From Sphingobium sp. (GTDB lineage Bacteria > Pseudomonadota > Alphaproteobacteria > Sphingomonadales > Sphingomonadaceae), in assembly GCA_013911745.1 (NCBI GenBank), contig JACESO010000007.1, positions 1 through 51,854 on the forward strand: 51,854 nucleotides of DNA. The letters are read 5' to 3'. Every line of letters starts with the position of its first letter. The stretch's first letter is position 1. The notes beneath the pieces were generated by a model. It made no database searches. It worked only from the letters and a program-made list of their open reading frames with translations, and was not told where the DNA came from. Positions 42,481 to 51,733 of the stretch are shown in pieces. The translations under genes and the position numbers were made by a program.

Positions 42481-43587
42481 ATGCCCAAGCCATTGCTATT
42501 CCAGCCCATTCGCGTAGCCAGGCTCGATCTGCCGAACCGGATCGTCATCGCGCCTATGTGCCAATATTCGGCCGTCGACGGGTGTATGACCGACTGGCAT
42601 CTCGTCCATCTGGGCGGTCTTGCCCTGTCGGGCGCGGCCCTGCTCACGATCGAGGCGACGGCGGTTCTGCCCGAAGGCCGGATTTCCTACGCCGATGTCG
42701 GCCTCTACAGCGACGAAGCCGAAAGCGCGATGCGCCGCGTGCTGGAATCGGTGCGTCATGTGTCCGATATCCCGATGGGCATCCAACTTTCCCATGCGGG
42801 CCGGAAGGCGTCACAGGAAAAGCCATGGCTTGGCGGCGGCCAGATCGCGCCGGCTGCCGATCATGGCTGGCAGACCGTCGCCCCTTCCGCCATTCCCTTC
42901 AAGGCCGACGAAAATGCGCCTATCGCCCTGCATCGGGATGATCTCGCCGCCATCCGGGACGCCTTCGTCGCCAGTGCGTTGCGCGCGGCGCGGCTGGGCC
43001 TCGACCTCATCCAGCTGCATGGCGCGCATGGCTATCTGCTGCATCAATTCCTGTCGCCGCTGTCGAACCAGCGCGACGATGACTATGGCGGCAACCTGGA
43101 AAACCGCATGCGCTTTCCACTGGAAGTGTTCGACGCCGTGCGCGCCGCCTTTCCGGCGGACCGCCCGGTCAGTGTGCGCATCTCCGCCACTGACTGGGTG
43201 GACGGCGGGCTGGACCTGGAGCAATCGTTGGCCTTCGCCACGGCGCTCGAGGCGCGTGGATGCGCCGCTATCCATGTGTCGAGTGGCGGCCTGCATCCCG
43301 ACCAGGCCATTCCGGTCGGCCCCAGCTATCAGGTTCCGCTTGCCAGCGCGGTCAAGCAGGCCGTGGATATTCCCGTGGTAGCGGTCGGCCTCATCACCAG
43401 CCCCGAGCAGGCCGAGGGCATCCTCGCGACCGGACAGGCGGACATGATCGCGCTTGCCCGCGCGATCACCTTTGATCCGCGCTGGCCCTGGCATGCGGCG
43501 GCCGCTCTCGGTGCGTCAATCCGCGTTCCGGGCCAATATCTTCGCTCGGAACCGCGCACCCTGCAATCCCTCTTCCGCGCTGATTGA
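42481..43587 (+). CDS. NADH:flavin oxidoreductase (YqjM-like Old Yellow Enzyme)
   Basis: A 368-residue FMN ene-reductase. The class III OYE features are PMCQYSAVDGCMTDWH at the N-terminus (redox-tuning Cys), GIQLSHAGRKAS, and IQLHGAHGYLLHQFLSPLSNQRDDDYGG with the substrate-binding His pair. ATG 42481 is preceded by GAAGGTGG at good spacing; a GTG three codons earlier overlaps that site. Substrates of this group are alpha,beta-unsaturated carbonyls. No partner genes point to a specific pathway. Confidence 0.93.
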   Translation: MPKPLLFQPIRVARLDLPNRIVIAPMCQYSAVDGCMTDWHLVHLGGLALSGAALLTIEATAVLPEGRISYADVGLYSDEAESAMRRVLESVRHVSDIPMGIQLSHAGRKASQEKPWLGGGQIAPAADHGWQTVAPSAIPFKADENAPIALHRDDLAAIRDAFVASALRAARLGLDLIQLHGAHGYLLHQFLSPLSNQRDDDYGGNLENRMRFPLEVFDAVRAAFPADRPVSVRISATDWVDGGLDLEQSLAFATALEARGCAAIHVSSGGLHPDQAIPVGPSYQVPLASAVKQAVDIPVVAVGLITSPEQAEGILATGQADMIALARAITFDPRWPWHAAAALGASIRVPGQYLRSEPRTLQSLFRAD

Positions 43588-43593
43588 GCCGCT

Positions 43594-44355
43594 TCAGGCG
43601 GGCATCGCGATCATCGAAATCTGCCGACCATAGTCGCTTTCGCCGCGATGGCATGACCGGCGATAGCTGTAGAAGCGATCCGGCTGGCTGTAGGTGTCCT
43701 CGTCCAGCATCGCGATCCGCTCGATGCCGGCCCGCGCCAACCGCGCGGCGACATAGGCGGCGATGTCGAACTGGCAATGGCCCGACCGACCGGGCGTGAA
43801 GAAGCGCTCATTGGCCGCATCCTCCGCCTCGAAATGGGCGGCGAACGCATCCGTCACCTCATAGGAGGCGCGGCCGATGCACGGGCCGATCGCGCAGGCG
43901 ATCCGGTCCACCCGCGCGCCGAGCGCCGCCATCGCCTCGATGGTGGCGTCGGTGACGCCGCCGATCGCACCCTTCCATCCGGCATGGGCCGCCCCCACGA
44001 CGCCGGCTTGCCCGTCGGCAAACAGCACCGGCACGCAATCGGCGGTCAGGATGCCCAGCACCATGGCGGGCCGGTCGGTCACCATGGCGTCGGCGGCCGG
44101 GCGCTGGTCCTCCGCGATCGCGTGCCTCACCGTCACTACGTTCGCGGAATGCACCTGCCGCACCGTGACCAGACTCGCGCCGGGCAGCAGGGCGTCGCGC
44201 GCCAGATCGCGGTTGCGCAGCACCGCCTCCCGCCCGTCTTCCGATCCCAGCCCGACGTTGAGGCCCGCATGGACCCCGGTCGATACGCCGCCCCGGCGCC
44301 CGGCAAAGCCATGCGGCAGGTCCGTCAGTAGGGGAGTGCGCAGCAGTTCGATCAT
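43594..44355 (-). CDS. pgeF: Peptidoglycan editing factor / multifunctional purine nucleoside enzyme PgeF
   Basis: A 253-residue protein of the YfiH/LACC1 family. The zinc-site motifs are VRQVHSANV, LTADCVPVLF, GAAHAGWKG and AIGPCIG. Bacterial members remove non-canonical residues from peptidoglycan precursors and, in LACC1-like studies, act on adenosine, inosine and methylthioadenosine; older annotation as laccase is misleading. ATG 44355 is used since upstream residues of the longer frame have no similarity. It ends convergently six bases from the Old Yellow Enzyme stop. Confidence 0.92.
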   Translation of the reverse strand: MIELLRTPLLTDLPHGFAGRRGGVSTGVHAGLNVGLGSEDGREAVLRNRDLARDALLPGASLVTVRQVHSANVVTVRHAIAEDQRPAADAMVTDRPAMVLGILTADCVPVLFADGQAGVVGAAHAGWKGAIGGVTDATIEAMAALGARVDRIACAIGPCIGRASYEVTDAFAAHFEAEDAANERFFTPGRSGHCQFDIAAYVAARLARAGIERIAMLDEDTYSQPDRFYSYRRSCHRGESDYGRQISMIAMPA

Positions 44356-44516
44356 CGTCCCGTCCCTTTTTCGTCCGATCCCCTTTGGACGAGCATGTCG
44401 CAGACACGCAACATACTTGCGCACGGCAGATTAGGCGATAGTCTCCCGTCCATAGCGCAAAGGGGGCGGGCAGCTTGGCCGTCCGCGCACAGCAAAGAGC
44501 ATAAAGGGCATCATTC

Positions 44517-46079
44517 ATGATTTTCGGGCGCATCAAGCCTCTGGACGCCATCTTGGCGACGGCCGAGAAGAAATCGCTCCATCGGTCGCTCGGGGCGTTC
44601 CAGCTGACCATGCTGGGCATCGGCGCGGTTATCGGCACCGGCATCTTCGTGCTGACGGCGGAGGCGGCGCAGAAGGCCGGGCCAGGCATGATGCTGTCGT
44701 TCGTGATCGCCGGCTTCGTCTGCGCGGTCGCGGCGCTCTGTTATGCCGAGATGGCGGCGATGGTGCCGGTGTCGGGATCGGCTTATACCTATAGCTACGC
44801 GGTCATGGGCGAACTGATCGCCTGGATGGTGGGCTGGGCGCTGATCCTCGAATATGCGGTGGCGGCGGGCGCGGTATCGGTCGGCTGGTCCGGCTATGTT
44901 GTCGGCCTGATCGAGCACACCTTCCATCTGGACATACCTGATCTGCTGACGCGCGGGCCGTTCGACGGTGGCATGATCAACCTGCCCGCCATGCTGATCG
45001 CCAGCCTCGTGACCTGGCTGCTGGTCATCGGCACGAAGGAAAGCGCGACCGTCAATGCGGTGCTGGTGCTCATCAAGGTGTCGGCGCTGACTCTGTTCAT
45101 CGTCCTGTCCGTGCCGGTCATGAACATGGACGGCTTCACCCCCTTCGCCCCGCTCGGCTTCTCGGGCATTTCGGCGGCGGCGGCCTCGATCTTTTTCGCC
45201 TATGTCGGCTTCGACGCCGTCTCCACCGCAGCGGAGGAGACCAAGAACCCGCAGCGCAACATGCCGATCGGCCTCATCGGTTCGCTTGGCATCTGTACCA
45301 TCTTCTACATGCTGGTTGCCGCCGGTGTCATCGGCACTGTGGGCGCTCAGCCGGTCTATGGCCCCGGCGGCGAAGCGCTCGCGCCGGGTTCCGCTGCTCT
45401 GTCGCAGCAATGCGCGGCGCTGGCCGCTGCCGGGACCGAGGCTGTCACCTGCTCGAAGGAGGCGCTCGCCTGGACCCTGCGCGAGATTGGTTGGCCGCAG
45501 ATCGGCAACCTGCTTGGACTTGCCGCCGGCCTGGCCCTGCCTTCGGTCATCCTTATGATGATGTTCGGCCAGACCCGCATCTTCTTCGTGATGAGCCGCG
45601 ACGGTCTGCTGCCCGCGATGTTCTCTAAGGTCCACCCGACCTACAAGACGCCGCACGTCATCACCATCCTGACCGGCATCTTCGTCGCGCTGTTCGCCGC
45701 CTTCTTTCCGGTCGGCATTCTTGCCGACATTTCCAACTCCGGCACGCTCTTCGCCTTCGCCGCCGTATCGATCGCGGTCATGGTGCTGCGCAAGACCGAC
45801 GCGGGCCGCGCGCGACCGTTCCGCACCCCGGCGATCAATATCACGGCGCCGATCGCGATCATCGGCTGCCTTTATCTGTTCGTCAGCCTGGGAACGGAAA
45901 CCAAGCTTATGTTCGTGGGGTGGGCGGCGGTCGGCCTGGTTGTATATTTCGCCTACAGCCGCAGCCGCAGCTATGTCGGGCGCGGCATCATCGATGTGGC
46001 GGAGGATGACGCGAACATCCCGCCGCAGCCCGTGCCGCCCATGCCGGGCGCGCATACGCCGGGCGGCCGCGACGCCTGA
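44517..46079 (+). CDS. APC family amino acid permease (CAT-like)
   Basis: Inner-membrane transporter of 520 residues with 12 or more helices. It starts with a short cytoplasmic segment (ATAEKKSLHRSLGAFQLTMLG) and the APC motif GIGAVIGTGIFVLTAEAA, and has FFAYVGFDAVSTAAEETKNPQR, characteristic of the cationic amino acid transporter (YfnA-like) branch. A Pro-rich cytoplasmic tail closes it. Exact substrates are not predictable. A strong terminator follows 14 bases after the stop. Confidence 0.9.
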   Translation: MIFGRIKPLDAILATAEKKSLHRSLGAFQLTMLGIGAVIGTGIFVLTAEAAQKAGPGMMLSFVIAGFVCAVAALCYAEMAAMVPVSGSAYTYSYAVMGELIAWMVGWALILEYAVAAGAVSVGWSGYVVGLIEHTFHLDIPDLLTRGPFDGGMINLPAMLIASLVTWLLVIGTKESATVNAVLVLIKVSALTLFIVLSVPVMNMDGFTPFAPLGFSGISAAAASIFFAYVGFDAVSTAAEETKNPQRNMPIGLIGSLGICTIFYMLVAAGVIGTVGAQPVYGPGGEALAPGSAALSQQCAALAAAGTEAVTCSKEALAWTLREIGWPQIGNLLGLAAGLALPSVILMMMFGQTRIFFVMSRDGLLPAMFSKVHPTYKTPHVITILTGIFVALFAAFFPVGILADISNSGTLFAFAAVSIAVMVLRKTDAGRARPFRTPAINITAPIAIIGCLYLFVSLGTETKLMFVGWAAVGLVVYFAYSRSRSYVGRGIIDVAEDDANIPPQPVPPMPGAHTPGGRDA

Positions 46080-46092
46080 CTGGCATAGGGGG

Positions 46093-46116
46093 AGGGGCGG
46101 GGAACCGCCCCTTTTT
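46093..46116 (+). terminator. Rho-independent terminator of the APC permease gene
   Basis: AGGGGCGG, a four-base loop GGAA, then CCGCCCCT followed by TTTT: an eight-base stem with a U-run, on the plus strand just after the permease stop. It abuts the stop of the convergent MFS gene. On the minus strand no U-run follows, so it mainly serves the permease. Confidence 0.85.
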
Positions 46117-47384
46117 CAATGGAAGTCGACCTCCGGGTCGCGCAGCGCCGCCAGATGCGGTCGGGTGAACATCCTGCCCCGCTCCGCCCAGAAGACGGTC
46201 AGGAAGGACAGGCTGCCAAAGACCAGCAACCCCAGCGTGAAGGGAAGGGTGGTGCCGTCGAAGGCGCGGCCGACGATGCTGCCCAGCGTCACCGAAACGG
46301 CGGTGGTCAGAAACGCCTGAAAGGAAGAGGCGGCCCCCGCGCCCTTGTGGAATGGCTCCATCGATATGGCGCTGAAATTGGACGCGGTGAAGGCGATGGT
46401 CATCATCGTCATCGCCTGCAGCAGCATGAACGTGACCAACGTCTCGCGCCCGGCCAGGATGACGGTCAGGTGGATCAGCGCTACCAGGATGAAGACCAGC
46501 AGCGCCCCCTGGCTCATCCGTCGCGCGCCGAATCGCGATACCAGCCGGCTGTTGACCAGGCTCCCTATGCCCATGCAGCCGGCGATGCAGGCAAAGGCGA
46601 TCGGGAAAATCTTCTGCGCGTCGAACACGTCGAAGAAGATCTGCTGTACCGACAGGATGAAGCCGATCAGCCCGCTCATCACCACGCCGCTCGCGAGCAT
46701 ATAGCCGATCGCGCTGCGCGTCCGCACGATGGTGCCGACGGTGTGCAGCAGCGCTCCCGGGGTGATTGCCACCCGGTTTTCCGGCAACAGCGTTTCGGGC
46801 AGCCGCACTAGCATCCATGTCAGGATCAGGCTGGCAAGGATCACCAGCACCCAGAATATCCAGCGCCACGGCGCGACCCACAATATCGCCTGCCCGAAAC
46901 TGGGCGCCATGACCGGGATCAGCATGAAGACGGCAAAGATCAGCGACATCACCCGCGCCATGGCGTCGCCCCGGAACCGGTCCCGGATGATGCCTACCGT
47001 GATGACGCGACTTGCCCCGGCGAAGAAGCCCGCGCTCCCCCGTCCGATCAGCATCATGGCGAAACTGTGCGCGCCCGCGCAGGCGATGCTCGACAGGATG
47101 AACAGCGCCATGGCGCTGCCCAGCACCTTCTTGCGCCCGAATCGGTCGGAAAGGACGCCGAACAGCAGCGATCCGATGCCCAGTCCGGCGAAATAGACGC
47201 TGATGATCAACTGCCGGTCATTGGGGTGCGGGATCGCCAGGTCGCGACCGATGGCGGGCAGCGCCGGCAGCATCGGATCGATCGACAGCGCGTTCATCGC
47301 CATCAGGCAGGCGCAAAGCAGCACGAATTCGCGGAAATGAATGTCGCGCGCCGGCGCCGTCGGAGAAGCAGGCGTCCTGGTCAT
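46116..47384 (-). CDS. Bcr/CflA family multidrug efflux MFS transporter
   Basis: A 422-residue MFS protein with 12 predicted helices. The Bcr/CflA pattern is visible: SIDPMLPALPAIGRDL in helix 1, the loop 2-3 motif GVLSDRFGRKKVL and the helix 5 motif C-like segment FMLIPVMAPSFGQAIL. Likely exports drugs or metabolites by proton antiport. A 207-base gap separates its start from the divergent Sel1 gene; it contains an AT-rich stretch around 47500 but no site I can name. Confidence 0.9.
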   Translation of the reverse strand: MTRTPASPTAPARDIHFREFVLLCACLMAMNALSIDPMLPALPAIGRDLAIPHPNDRQLIISVYFAGLGIGSLLFGVLSDRFGRKKVLGSAMALFILSSIACAGAHSFAMMLIGRGSAGFFAGASRVITVGIIRDRFRGDAMARVMSLIFAVFMLIPVMAPSFGQAILWVAPWRWIFWVLVILASLILTWMLVRLPETLLPENRVAITPGALLHTVGTIVRTRSAIGYMLASGVVMSGLIGFILSVQQIFFDVFDAQKIFPIAFACIAGCMGIGSLVNSRLVSRFGARRMSQGALLVFILVALIHLTVILAGRETLVTFMLLQAMTMMTIAFTASNFSAISMEPFHKGAGAASSFQAFLTTAVSVTLGSIVGRAFDGTTLPFTLGLLVFGSLSFLTVFWAERGRMFTRPHLAALRDPEVDFH

Positions 47385-47591
47385 GGGGGCGGCTATGCGG
47401 ACAATGATCCGCTTGCACTAGTCCTTATGTGCTGCGGATCGTCAGAAAACCGCTCCGGCCAATCCACGATAAGCCGTCGCCCGGATGGCAAATATCGCGT
47501 TAACCATTTTTTATGGCTTCCCGGTCCAACCTGCCGCTCGTGGAAAAGGGGGTTCATTCCATTGAGCTAGGACGGAACAGGGAAAGTCATC

Positions 47592-47888
47592 ATGGGTAAC
47601 AGCATCAAGAGCGCGCAATTTCTGATGGAAGCCCGCCTGTCGCGGGCGGCATATGGTTCGGCCGATGAATGTTACGATCTGGGCATGGCCTATTGCTGCG
47701 GCGATGGCGGCATGCCGATCGACCTCATTGAAGCGCACAAATGGTTCAACCTTGCGGCCCTGCGCGGCAGTGAGGAAGGACAGGCGATGCGCGCCGAGAT
47801 CGCCGAGGAAATGACCGCGCGCGAGATTGCCGAGGCCCAACGCGCGGCCCGCGCCATGATCGCCGCGACCCAGCTGCGCGCCGCCTGA
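47592..47888 (+). CDS. Small Sel1-like repeat protein
   Basis: A 98-residue protein with one Sel1/TPR-like unit: ECYDLGMAYCCGDGG, then DLIEAHKWFNLAALRGSEEG, followed by an Ala/Glu-rich helix. It is probably a protein-interaction module of unknown partner. An AGGGAAAG site precedes ATG 47592. It ends one base before the convergent GNAT-like gene stop. Confidence 0.85.
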   Translation: MGNSIKSAQFLMEARLSRAAYGSADECYDLGMAYCCGDGGMPIDLIEAHKWFNLAALRGSEEGQAMRAEIAEEMTAREIAEAQRAARAMIAATQLRAA

Positions 47889-49022
47889 TCAACCGTCCTT
47901 CCTGAACGGCGTTCGTTCGTTCAGCCAGAGACGGTCCTGCCGCACGCCTTCGCGTTCCTGCTCCAGGAATTCGGTGATGGCACGGCGGAATCCGTCATGC
48001 GGAATATGATGGGCCGACCATGTCGGTTCGGGCGCATAGCCCCGAGCCAGCTTGTGCCCGCCCTGCGCGCCGGCCTCCACCTTGCGCATCCCGCGCGCGA
48101 TGGCGGCGTCGATCGCCTGATAATAGCATAGCTCGAAATGCAGGTTGGGCACCTCCTCGACGCATCCCCAATAGCGGCCATACAACGTATCCGCGCCGAT
48201 CAGGTTGAGCGCGCCAGCGATCGCGCGCCCGTCCCGCAGCGCGAGAATGAGCAAAACTTTGTCGCCCATCATCTCGCCCAGCAGGGAAAAGAAGGCACGG
48301 GTCAGATAGGGGCGCCCCCATTTGCGCGCGCCGGTATCCTGATAGAATTGCCAGAAGATATCCCAGTGCGCCTCTGTGATATCGCCGCCGGTCAGGTGTA
48401 CGATCTCCAGTCCCTCAACAGCACGCCGCCTTTCCTTGCGAATATTCTTGCGCTTCTCGCTCGACAGGTCGGCCAGGAAATCGTTGAAGCTGCCATAGCC
48501 CCGGTTGCTCCAGTGGAACTGGCTGTCCTCACGGATCAGCCAGCCGGCCGCTTCGAATAGAGGCACCTGCGCTTGGTCGATGAACGTCGCATGCGCCGAC
48601 GATAGGCCATGCCGTTCGACCAGCGTTTCGATGCCGGCGATCAGGGCAGGCCCGGCGGCCGGGTCGCGCAGCAGCAGGCGGGGGCCGGGCACCGGCGAGA
48701 AGGGCGCGGCGACCTGAATCTTCGGATAGTAGCGCCCACCAGCCCTGGTCCAGGCATCGGCCCAGCCATGGTCGAACACATATTCGCCCTGGCTGTGGCT
48801 CTTGCCATAAGCCGGCGCAGCCGCCGCGATCTTCCCGTCCGCGCCGTCGATCACGATAGGCAAGGGTTGCCACCCGCTGTCGCCGCCGACGCTGCCCGAT
48901 CGTTCCAGGGCAACCAGAAAATCCCAGCTGACGAACGGGTTGCCGCCGCCCGCGCAGGCGTCCCACTCTTCGCGCGGGAAATCCGCCACGCCCGCCCCAA
49001 TCCGCGCCGTCACTTCAGTCAC
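47889..49022 (-). CDS. GNAT-fold protein of the DUF482 / peptidogalycan biosynthesis family
   Basis: About 377 residues forming two GNAT-like domains, like FemAB-related proteins. Landmarks are GNPFVSWDFLVALERSGSVG, the ANFRIRKERR-like segment SSEKRKNIRKERR, and NLHFELCYYQAIDAAI with a C-terminal EAGAQGGHKLARGYAP. Function is unproven; an aminoacyl or acyl transferase is likely. GTG 49022 with a GAGG site eight bases before it is preferred; ATG 49052 or 49070 would run further into the upstream GDPD gene. Overlaps that gene by eight bases. Confidence 0.82.
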   Translation of the reverse strand: MTEVTARIGAGVADFPREEWDACAGGGNPFVSWDFLVALERSGSVGGDSGWQPLPIVIDGADGKIAAAAPAYGKSHSQGEYVFDHGWADAWTRAGGRYYPKIQVAAPFSPVPGPRLLLRDPAAGPALIAGIETLVERHGLSSAHATFIDQAQVPLFEAAGWLIREDSQFHWSNRGYGSFNDFLADLSSEKRKNIRKERRRAVEGLEIVHLTGGDITEAHWDIFWQFYQDTGARKWGRPYLTRAFFSLLGEMMGDKVLLILALRDGRAIAGALNLIGADTLYGRYWGCVEEVPNLHFELCYYQAIDAAIARGMRKVEAGAQGGHKLARGYAPEPTWSAHHIPHDGFRRAITEFLEQEREGVRQDRLWLNERTPFRKDG

Positions 49023-49770
49023 GCGCCGCCTCGAAAATGATCTGGTCGGCATGGCGGGCGGCCCGTTCATGATCGGCCGTGCAGCGCACGGTCCACGTCA
49101 GCACGGGCATGCCTCGCGCCCGTGCGCGGCGGGAAAGGGCAGTGGGAAGATCGCGAATGTCACAGGCTAGAAAATCGGGTCTGGCAATCCAAAGCGCAAG
49201 GGCCTGTTCCACTGCCCTTCGCAATCGACCCTTCCCTTGCAGGGTCAGGACCAGGCCGCGACGTTGTCCATTTCGCTGTCTCGCAAACCAGCGCACCACA
49301 TGGGGATTGAAGGACATGATGGCGACTGGCGCCGCTTCATGGCCGGCCAGAGCATCGGCTACGCCTTGGCAGAGAGCGCGGACCTGCGCCCCTTCCGCCT
49401 TGATTTCGACCAGCAGGGGCGTGCGGTCGCCGCATAGGGCAAGGAGCGCGGAGAGACGCGGCACCACGCCTCCATCCGGCAGGCGCATATCGTCCAGTGC
49501 ATCGGCGTCCAGCGTCGCTATCGCCTCCGCGCGCCCACTCATGCGCTGCAGATCGACGTCGTGGAAGACGAAGGGAACGCCATCGCGGCTGACGCGCACA
49601 TCGCATTCGACGCCGTAGCAAGCGGCGATGGCGGCTTTGAAGGCCGCCATCCCATTCTCGCTCGCGTCCGGTCCATGCAACCCGCGATGGGCGAAGGGGC
49701 GGGCAGTCAGCCAGCCCGTGTCAGCCCTTCTGCCGGAAGCCGCAGGCGCGTCAGGCGGCAGGCCTGACAA
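49015..49770 (-). CDS. Glycerophosphodiester phosphodiesterase
   Basis: A 251-residue TIM-barrel GDPD. The catalytic and metal motifs [34 protein letters not shown] and LLVEIK are present. No signal peptide, so cytoplasmic. The only reasonable start is TTG 49770, inside the last 20 bases of the RidA gene; no ATG or GTG gives an intact N-terminus. It hydrolyses glycerophosphodiesters to glycerol-3-phosphate and an alcohol. Confidence 0.88.
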   Translation of the reverse strand: MSGLPPDAPAASGRRADTGWLTARPFAHRGLHGPDASENGMAAFKAAIAACYGVECDVRVSRDGVPFVFHDVDLQRMSGRAEAIATLDADALDDMRLPDGGVVPRLSALLALCGDRTPLLVEIKAEGAQVRALCQGVADALAGHEAAPVAIMSFNPHVVRWFARQRNGQRRGLVLTLQGKGRLRRAVEQALALWIARPDFLACDIRDLPTALSRRARARGMPVLTWTVRCTADHERAARHADQIIFEAARD

Positions 49771-50215
49771 GCACCACCGCGTCGATCTCTACCGCAGCGC
49801 CCAGCGGCAGCACGGGCACGCCCACTGCGCTGCGGGCATGCTTGCCTGCCTCGCCAAACACTTCAACCATCAGTTCCGACGCACCGTTCGCGACCTTGGG
49901 CTGATCCGTGAAGGTCGGCGCGCTGGAAATGAACGCGCCCAGCTTCACGATCCGCTCGACCCGGTCCAGCGATCCCAGCGCCGCCTTCATTTGGGCGATG
50001 AGGTTGAGGCCGCAAGCGCGCGCAGCCGCGACGCCATAGTCCAGGTCGCGGTCCTCGCCCAGCCGGCCGGTCATCAGACCGTCCGGGCCCAGCGCGATCT
50101 GCCCGCTGATGTGCAGCATGCCGTTGATCTCGACCGTCGGGACATAGGCGGCCACCGGGGCGGCGGCTTGGGGCAGGGTGATGCCGAGTTCGGCGAGGCG
50201 GGCTTCGATGCTCAT
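49751..50215 (-). CDS. RidA/YjgF family protein
   Basis: A 154-residue member of the Rid superfamily, longer than RidA itself (about 128) and similar to the YjgH/Rid-extended groups. The segment starting [13 protein letters not shown] and the C-terminal [20 protein letters not shown] are family hallmarks. The catalytic Arg of true RidA (in CRVE-type tails) is replaced by GVPVLPLGA, so enamine deaminase activity is uncertain. Its start overlaps the HAD gene stop by four bases. Confidence 0.87.
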   Translation of the reverse strand: MSIEARLAELGITLPQAAAPVAAYVPTVEINGMLHISGQIALGPDGLMTGRLGEDRDLDYGVAAARACGLNLIAQMKAALGSLDRVERIVKLGAFISSAPTFTDQPKVANGASELMVEVFGEAGKHARSAVGVPVLPLGAAVEIDAVVLVRPAA

Positions 50216-50871
50216 GCTACAGTTGCTCCATGGATGGCCGGAAAGTCGTCAGGGGCCGGCCCTTCCGCCAGCCGCTCGATGATCCATTGCTCCGCCGCGG
50301 CCCAATTGTCGATGCGGGCGTGGGCATAGGGTGCAGGCGGCACATGGGCCGCAATTTCCGGCTCGCCCACCAGGTGCAGCCGCCATATGCCTGGCGCATG
50401 GACGGCGACCGAATGATGATGTTCGGCCAGGTCGTCGATGAACAGCGCGACGCTGGGGCTGCGCTCCGCGACGATCGCGGCCAGCGGCTGTCCCTTGCCG
50501 CCCTGGTTCCACTGCACCGGCAGATTCAGGCCGTGCGAAGCGAGTTGATGGGCGCGCGGTTGCTGGTGCCGCTGCGTGATGTTGGTCAGCACGACGATGT
50601 CGGCGATCTCGGACAATCGGTGCAGCGCCTCGACAGCGCCGGCGATCGGAGTCTGGCGGTGCATCTCCGTCTCGAAAAAGCCCAGCAGCAGTTCCCACAC
50701 GGCGGCGCGCTCCAGCGGCTGCCCGCTGTCCTTGTGCCGCAGCGCTTCGACGAAGCCGCGCTCGCGCATGTCGAAATGCACGTCATGCGCCTCTTCCAGC
50801 CATTGGCGGAAAGGCACGACCATGTGCAGCAGCACCTCGTCGCAATCGGTGATGATGAGCGGGCGGGTCAT
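50212..50871 (-). CDS. HAD superfamily hydrolase-like protein
   Basis: A 219-residue protein with a HAD-type N-terminus ITDCDEVLLHMV, motif II-like VVLTNIT and motif IV-like ALFIDDLAEHH. In motif I the second Asp of DxD is replaced by Glu (DCDEV reads D-x-D-E), so the nucleophile set D, D is retained within DCD. Substrate unknown. ATG 50871 overlaps the DUF3572 stop by four bases. Part of the conserved GNAT-GDPD-RidA-HAD-DUF3572 run. Confidence 0.82.
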   Translation of the reverse strand: MTRPLIITDCDEVLLHMVVPFRQWLEEAHDVHFDMRERGFVEALRHKDSGQPLERAAVWELLLGFFETEMHRQTPIAGAVEALHRLSEIADIVVLTNITQRHQQPRAHQLASHGLNLPVQWNQGGKGQPLAAIVAERSPSVALFIDDLAEHHHSVAVHAPGIWRLHLVGEPEIAAHVPPAPYAHARIDNWAAAEQWIIERLAEGPAPDDFPAIHGATVA

Positions 50872-51176
50872 CGGCCCCACCCGTCCCGCGCCAGTCTTTC
50901 CTGTGCGGCGATGAGCGCGGCCGGGGTCGATCCGATCGCGTCGGCGCAGGCGATCAGGTCCGGCTCATGATCCGCCAGGAATGCCAGCACCGCCGCCAGC
51001 ACGACCGGATTGTCGATGCCGGCGCGCAGCGCGTCCGCATCCAGCCCGGTCAACGCCAGCAAGCGGTCCGCCCGCGACCCGTCGCTTAACGTCCAGCCCA
51101 GCGCCATCAACGCCAACGTGGCGTCCTGCGGACCGCTATCCTGCTTGCCATTCGCATTCTCGGGGCGCATTGTCAT
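50868..51176 (-). CDS. DUF3572 family protein
   Basis: A 102-residue alphaproteobacterial protein. The family core is DATLALMALGWTLSDGSRAD, RLLALTGLDADALRAGIDNP and a C-terminal FLADHEPDLIACADAIGSTP. Function is unknown; it is usually encoded beside divK, as here, where divK is divergent. The start could be ATG 51176 or the ATG two codons further in at 51170. The longer frame to 51536 overlaps divK antisense and is rejected. Confidence 0.85.
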   Translation of the reverse strand: MTMRPENANGKQDSGPQDATLALMALGWTLSDGSRADRLLALTGLDADALRAGIDNPVVLAAVLAFLADHEPDLIACADAIGSTPAALIAAQERLARDGWGR

Positions 51177-51236
51177 TCCCTGCGGGTGGGGCGTCATCGG
51201 GCGCGCTCCGGAGCTTTTCTGAAACGCGGGTGACTG

Positions 51237-51599
51237 GTGGCAAAGCGCGTGCTCGTTGTCGAGGACAACGAACTCAACCTCAAACTTTTTTGCGACCTGC
51301 TGCGCGCGCACGGCCATGAAGTGCTGCCTTTGCGCGACGGACGCGACGTGCTTGGCCAAGCGCGCGACTTTCTGCCCGACCTCGTCATTACCGACATCCA
51401 TCTGCCGCATGTCAGCGGCCTCGACCTCATCATTTCCCTGAAGGCCGACGAGAGGCTGTCGGCCGTGCCGATCATGGCGGTGACCGCCTATGCCGGGCAG
51501 GGCGACGAGGAGAGGATTCGCGCCGCCGGCGCGCAAGCCTATGTATCCAAGCCCATTTCCGTCCTGCGTTTCATCGAACAGGTGAACGCCTTGCTTTAG
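51237..51599 (+). CDS. divK: Single-domain response regulator DivK
   Basis: A 120-residue receiver domain with no output domain. Phosphoacceptor Asp lies in PDLVITDIHLPHVSG, acidic pair in VVEDNELN, and the conserved Thr/Lys in MAVTAYAGQG and YVSKPI. In alphaproteobacteria DivK links histidine kinases to CtrA control of the cell cycle. It begins at GTG 51237; no ATG is available. It is divergent from DUF3572, its common neighbour. Confidence 0.92.
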   Translation: MAKRVLVVEDNELNLKLFCDLLRAHGHEVLPLRDGRDVLGQARDFLPDLVITDIHLPHVSGLDLIISLKADERLSAVPIMAVTAYAGQGDEERIRAAGAQAYVSKPISVLRFIEQVNALL

Positions 51600-51733
51600 C
51601 CGTCATGCTATTGTCACGCGGCTTTCACGCGCCTGCCTTCGTTTCGCAGCGCTGGCGTCATGCCTCTCTGCCACCTCCCCTGCGCCAAGGCGCGGCGTTC
51701 CGCCGACAGCCTGAACCACAGGGGTAGTTTTGC

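Noticed and set aside
44511-46055. 514-codon open frame antisense to the amino acid permease
   Set aside because: Rich in Arg, His, Asp and Gln with no domain; a high-GC shadow of the clear APC permease on the plus strand.
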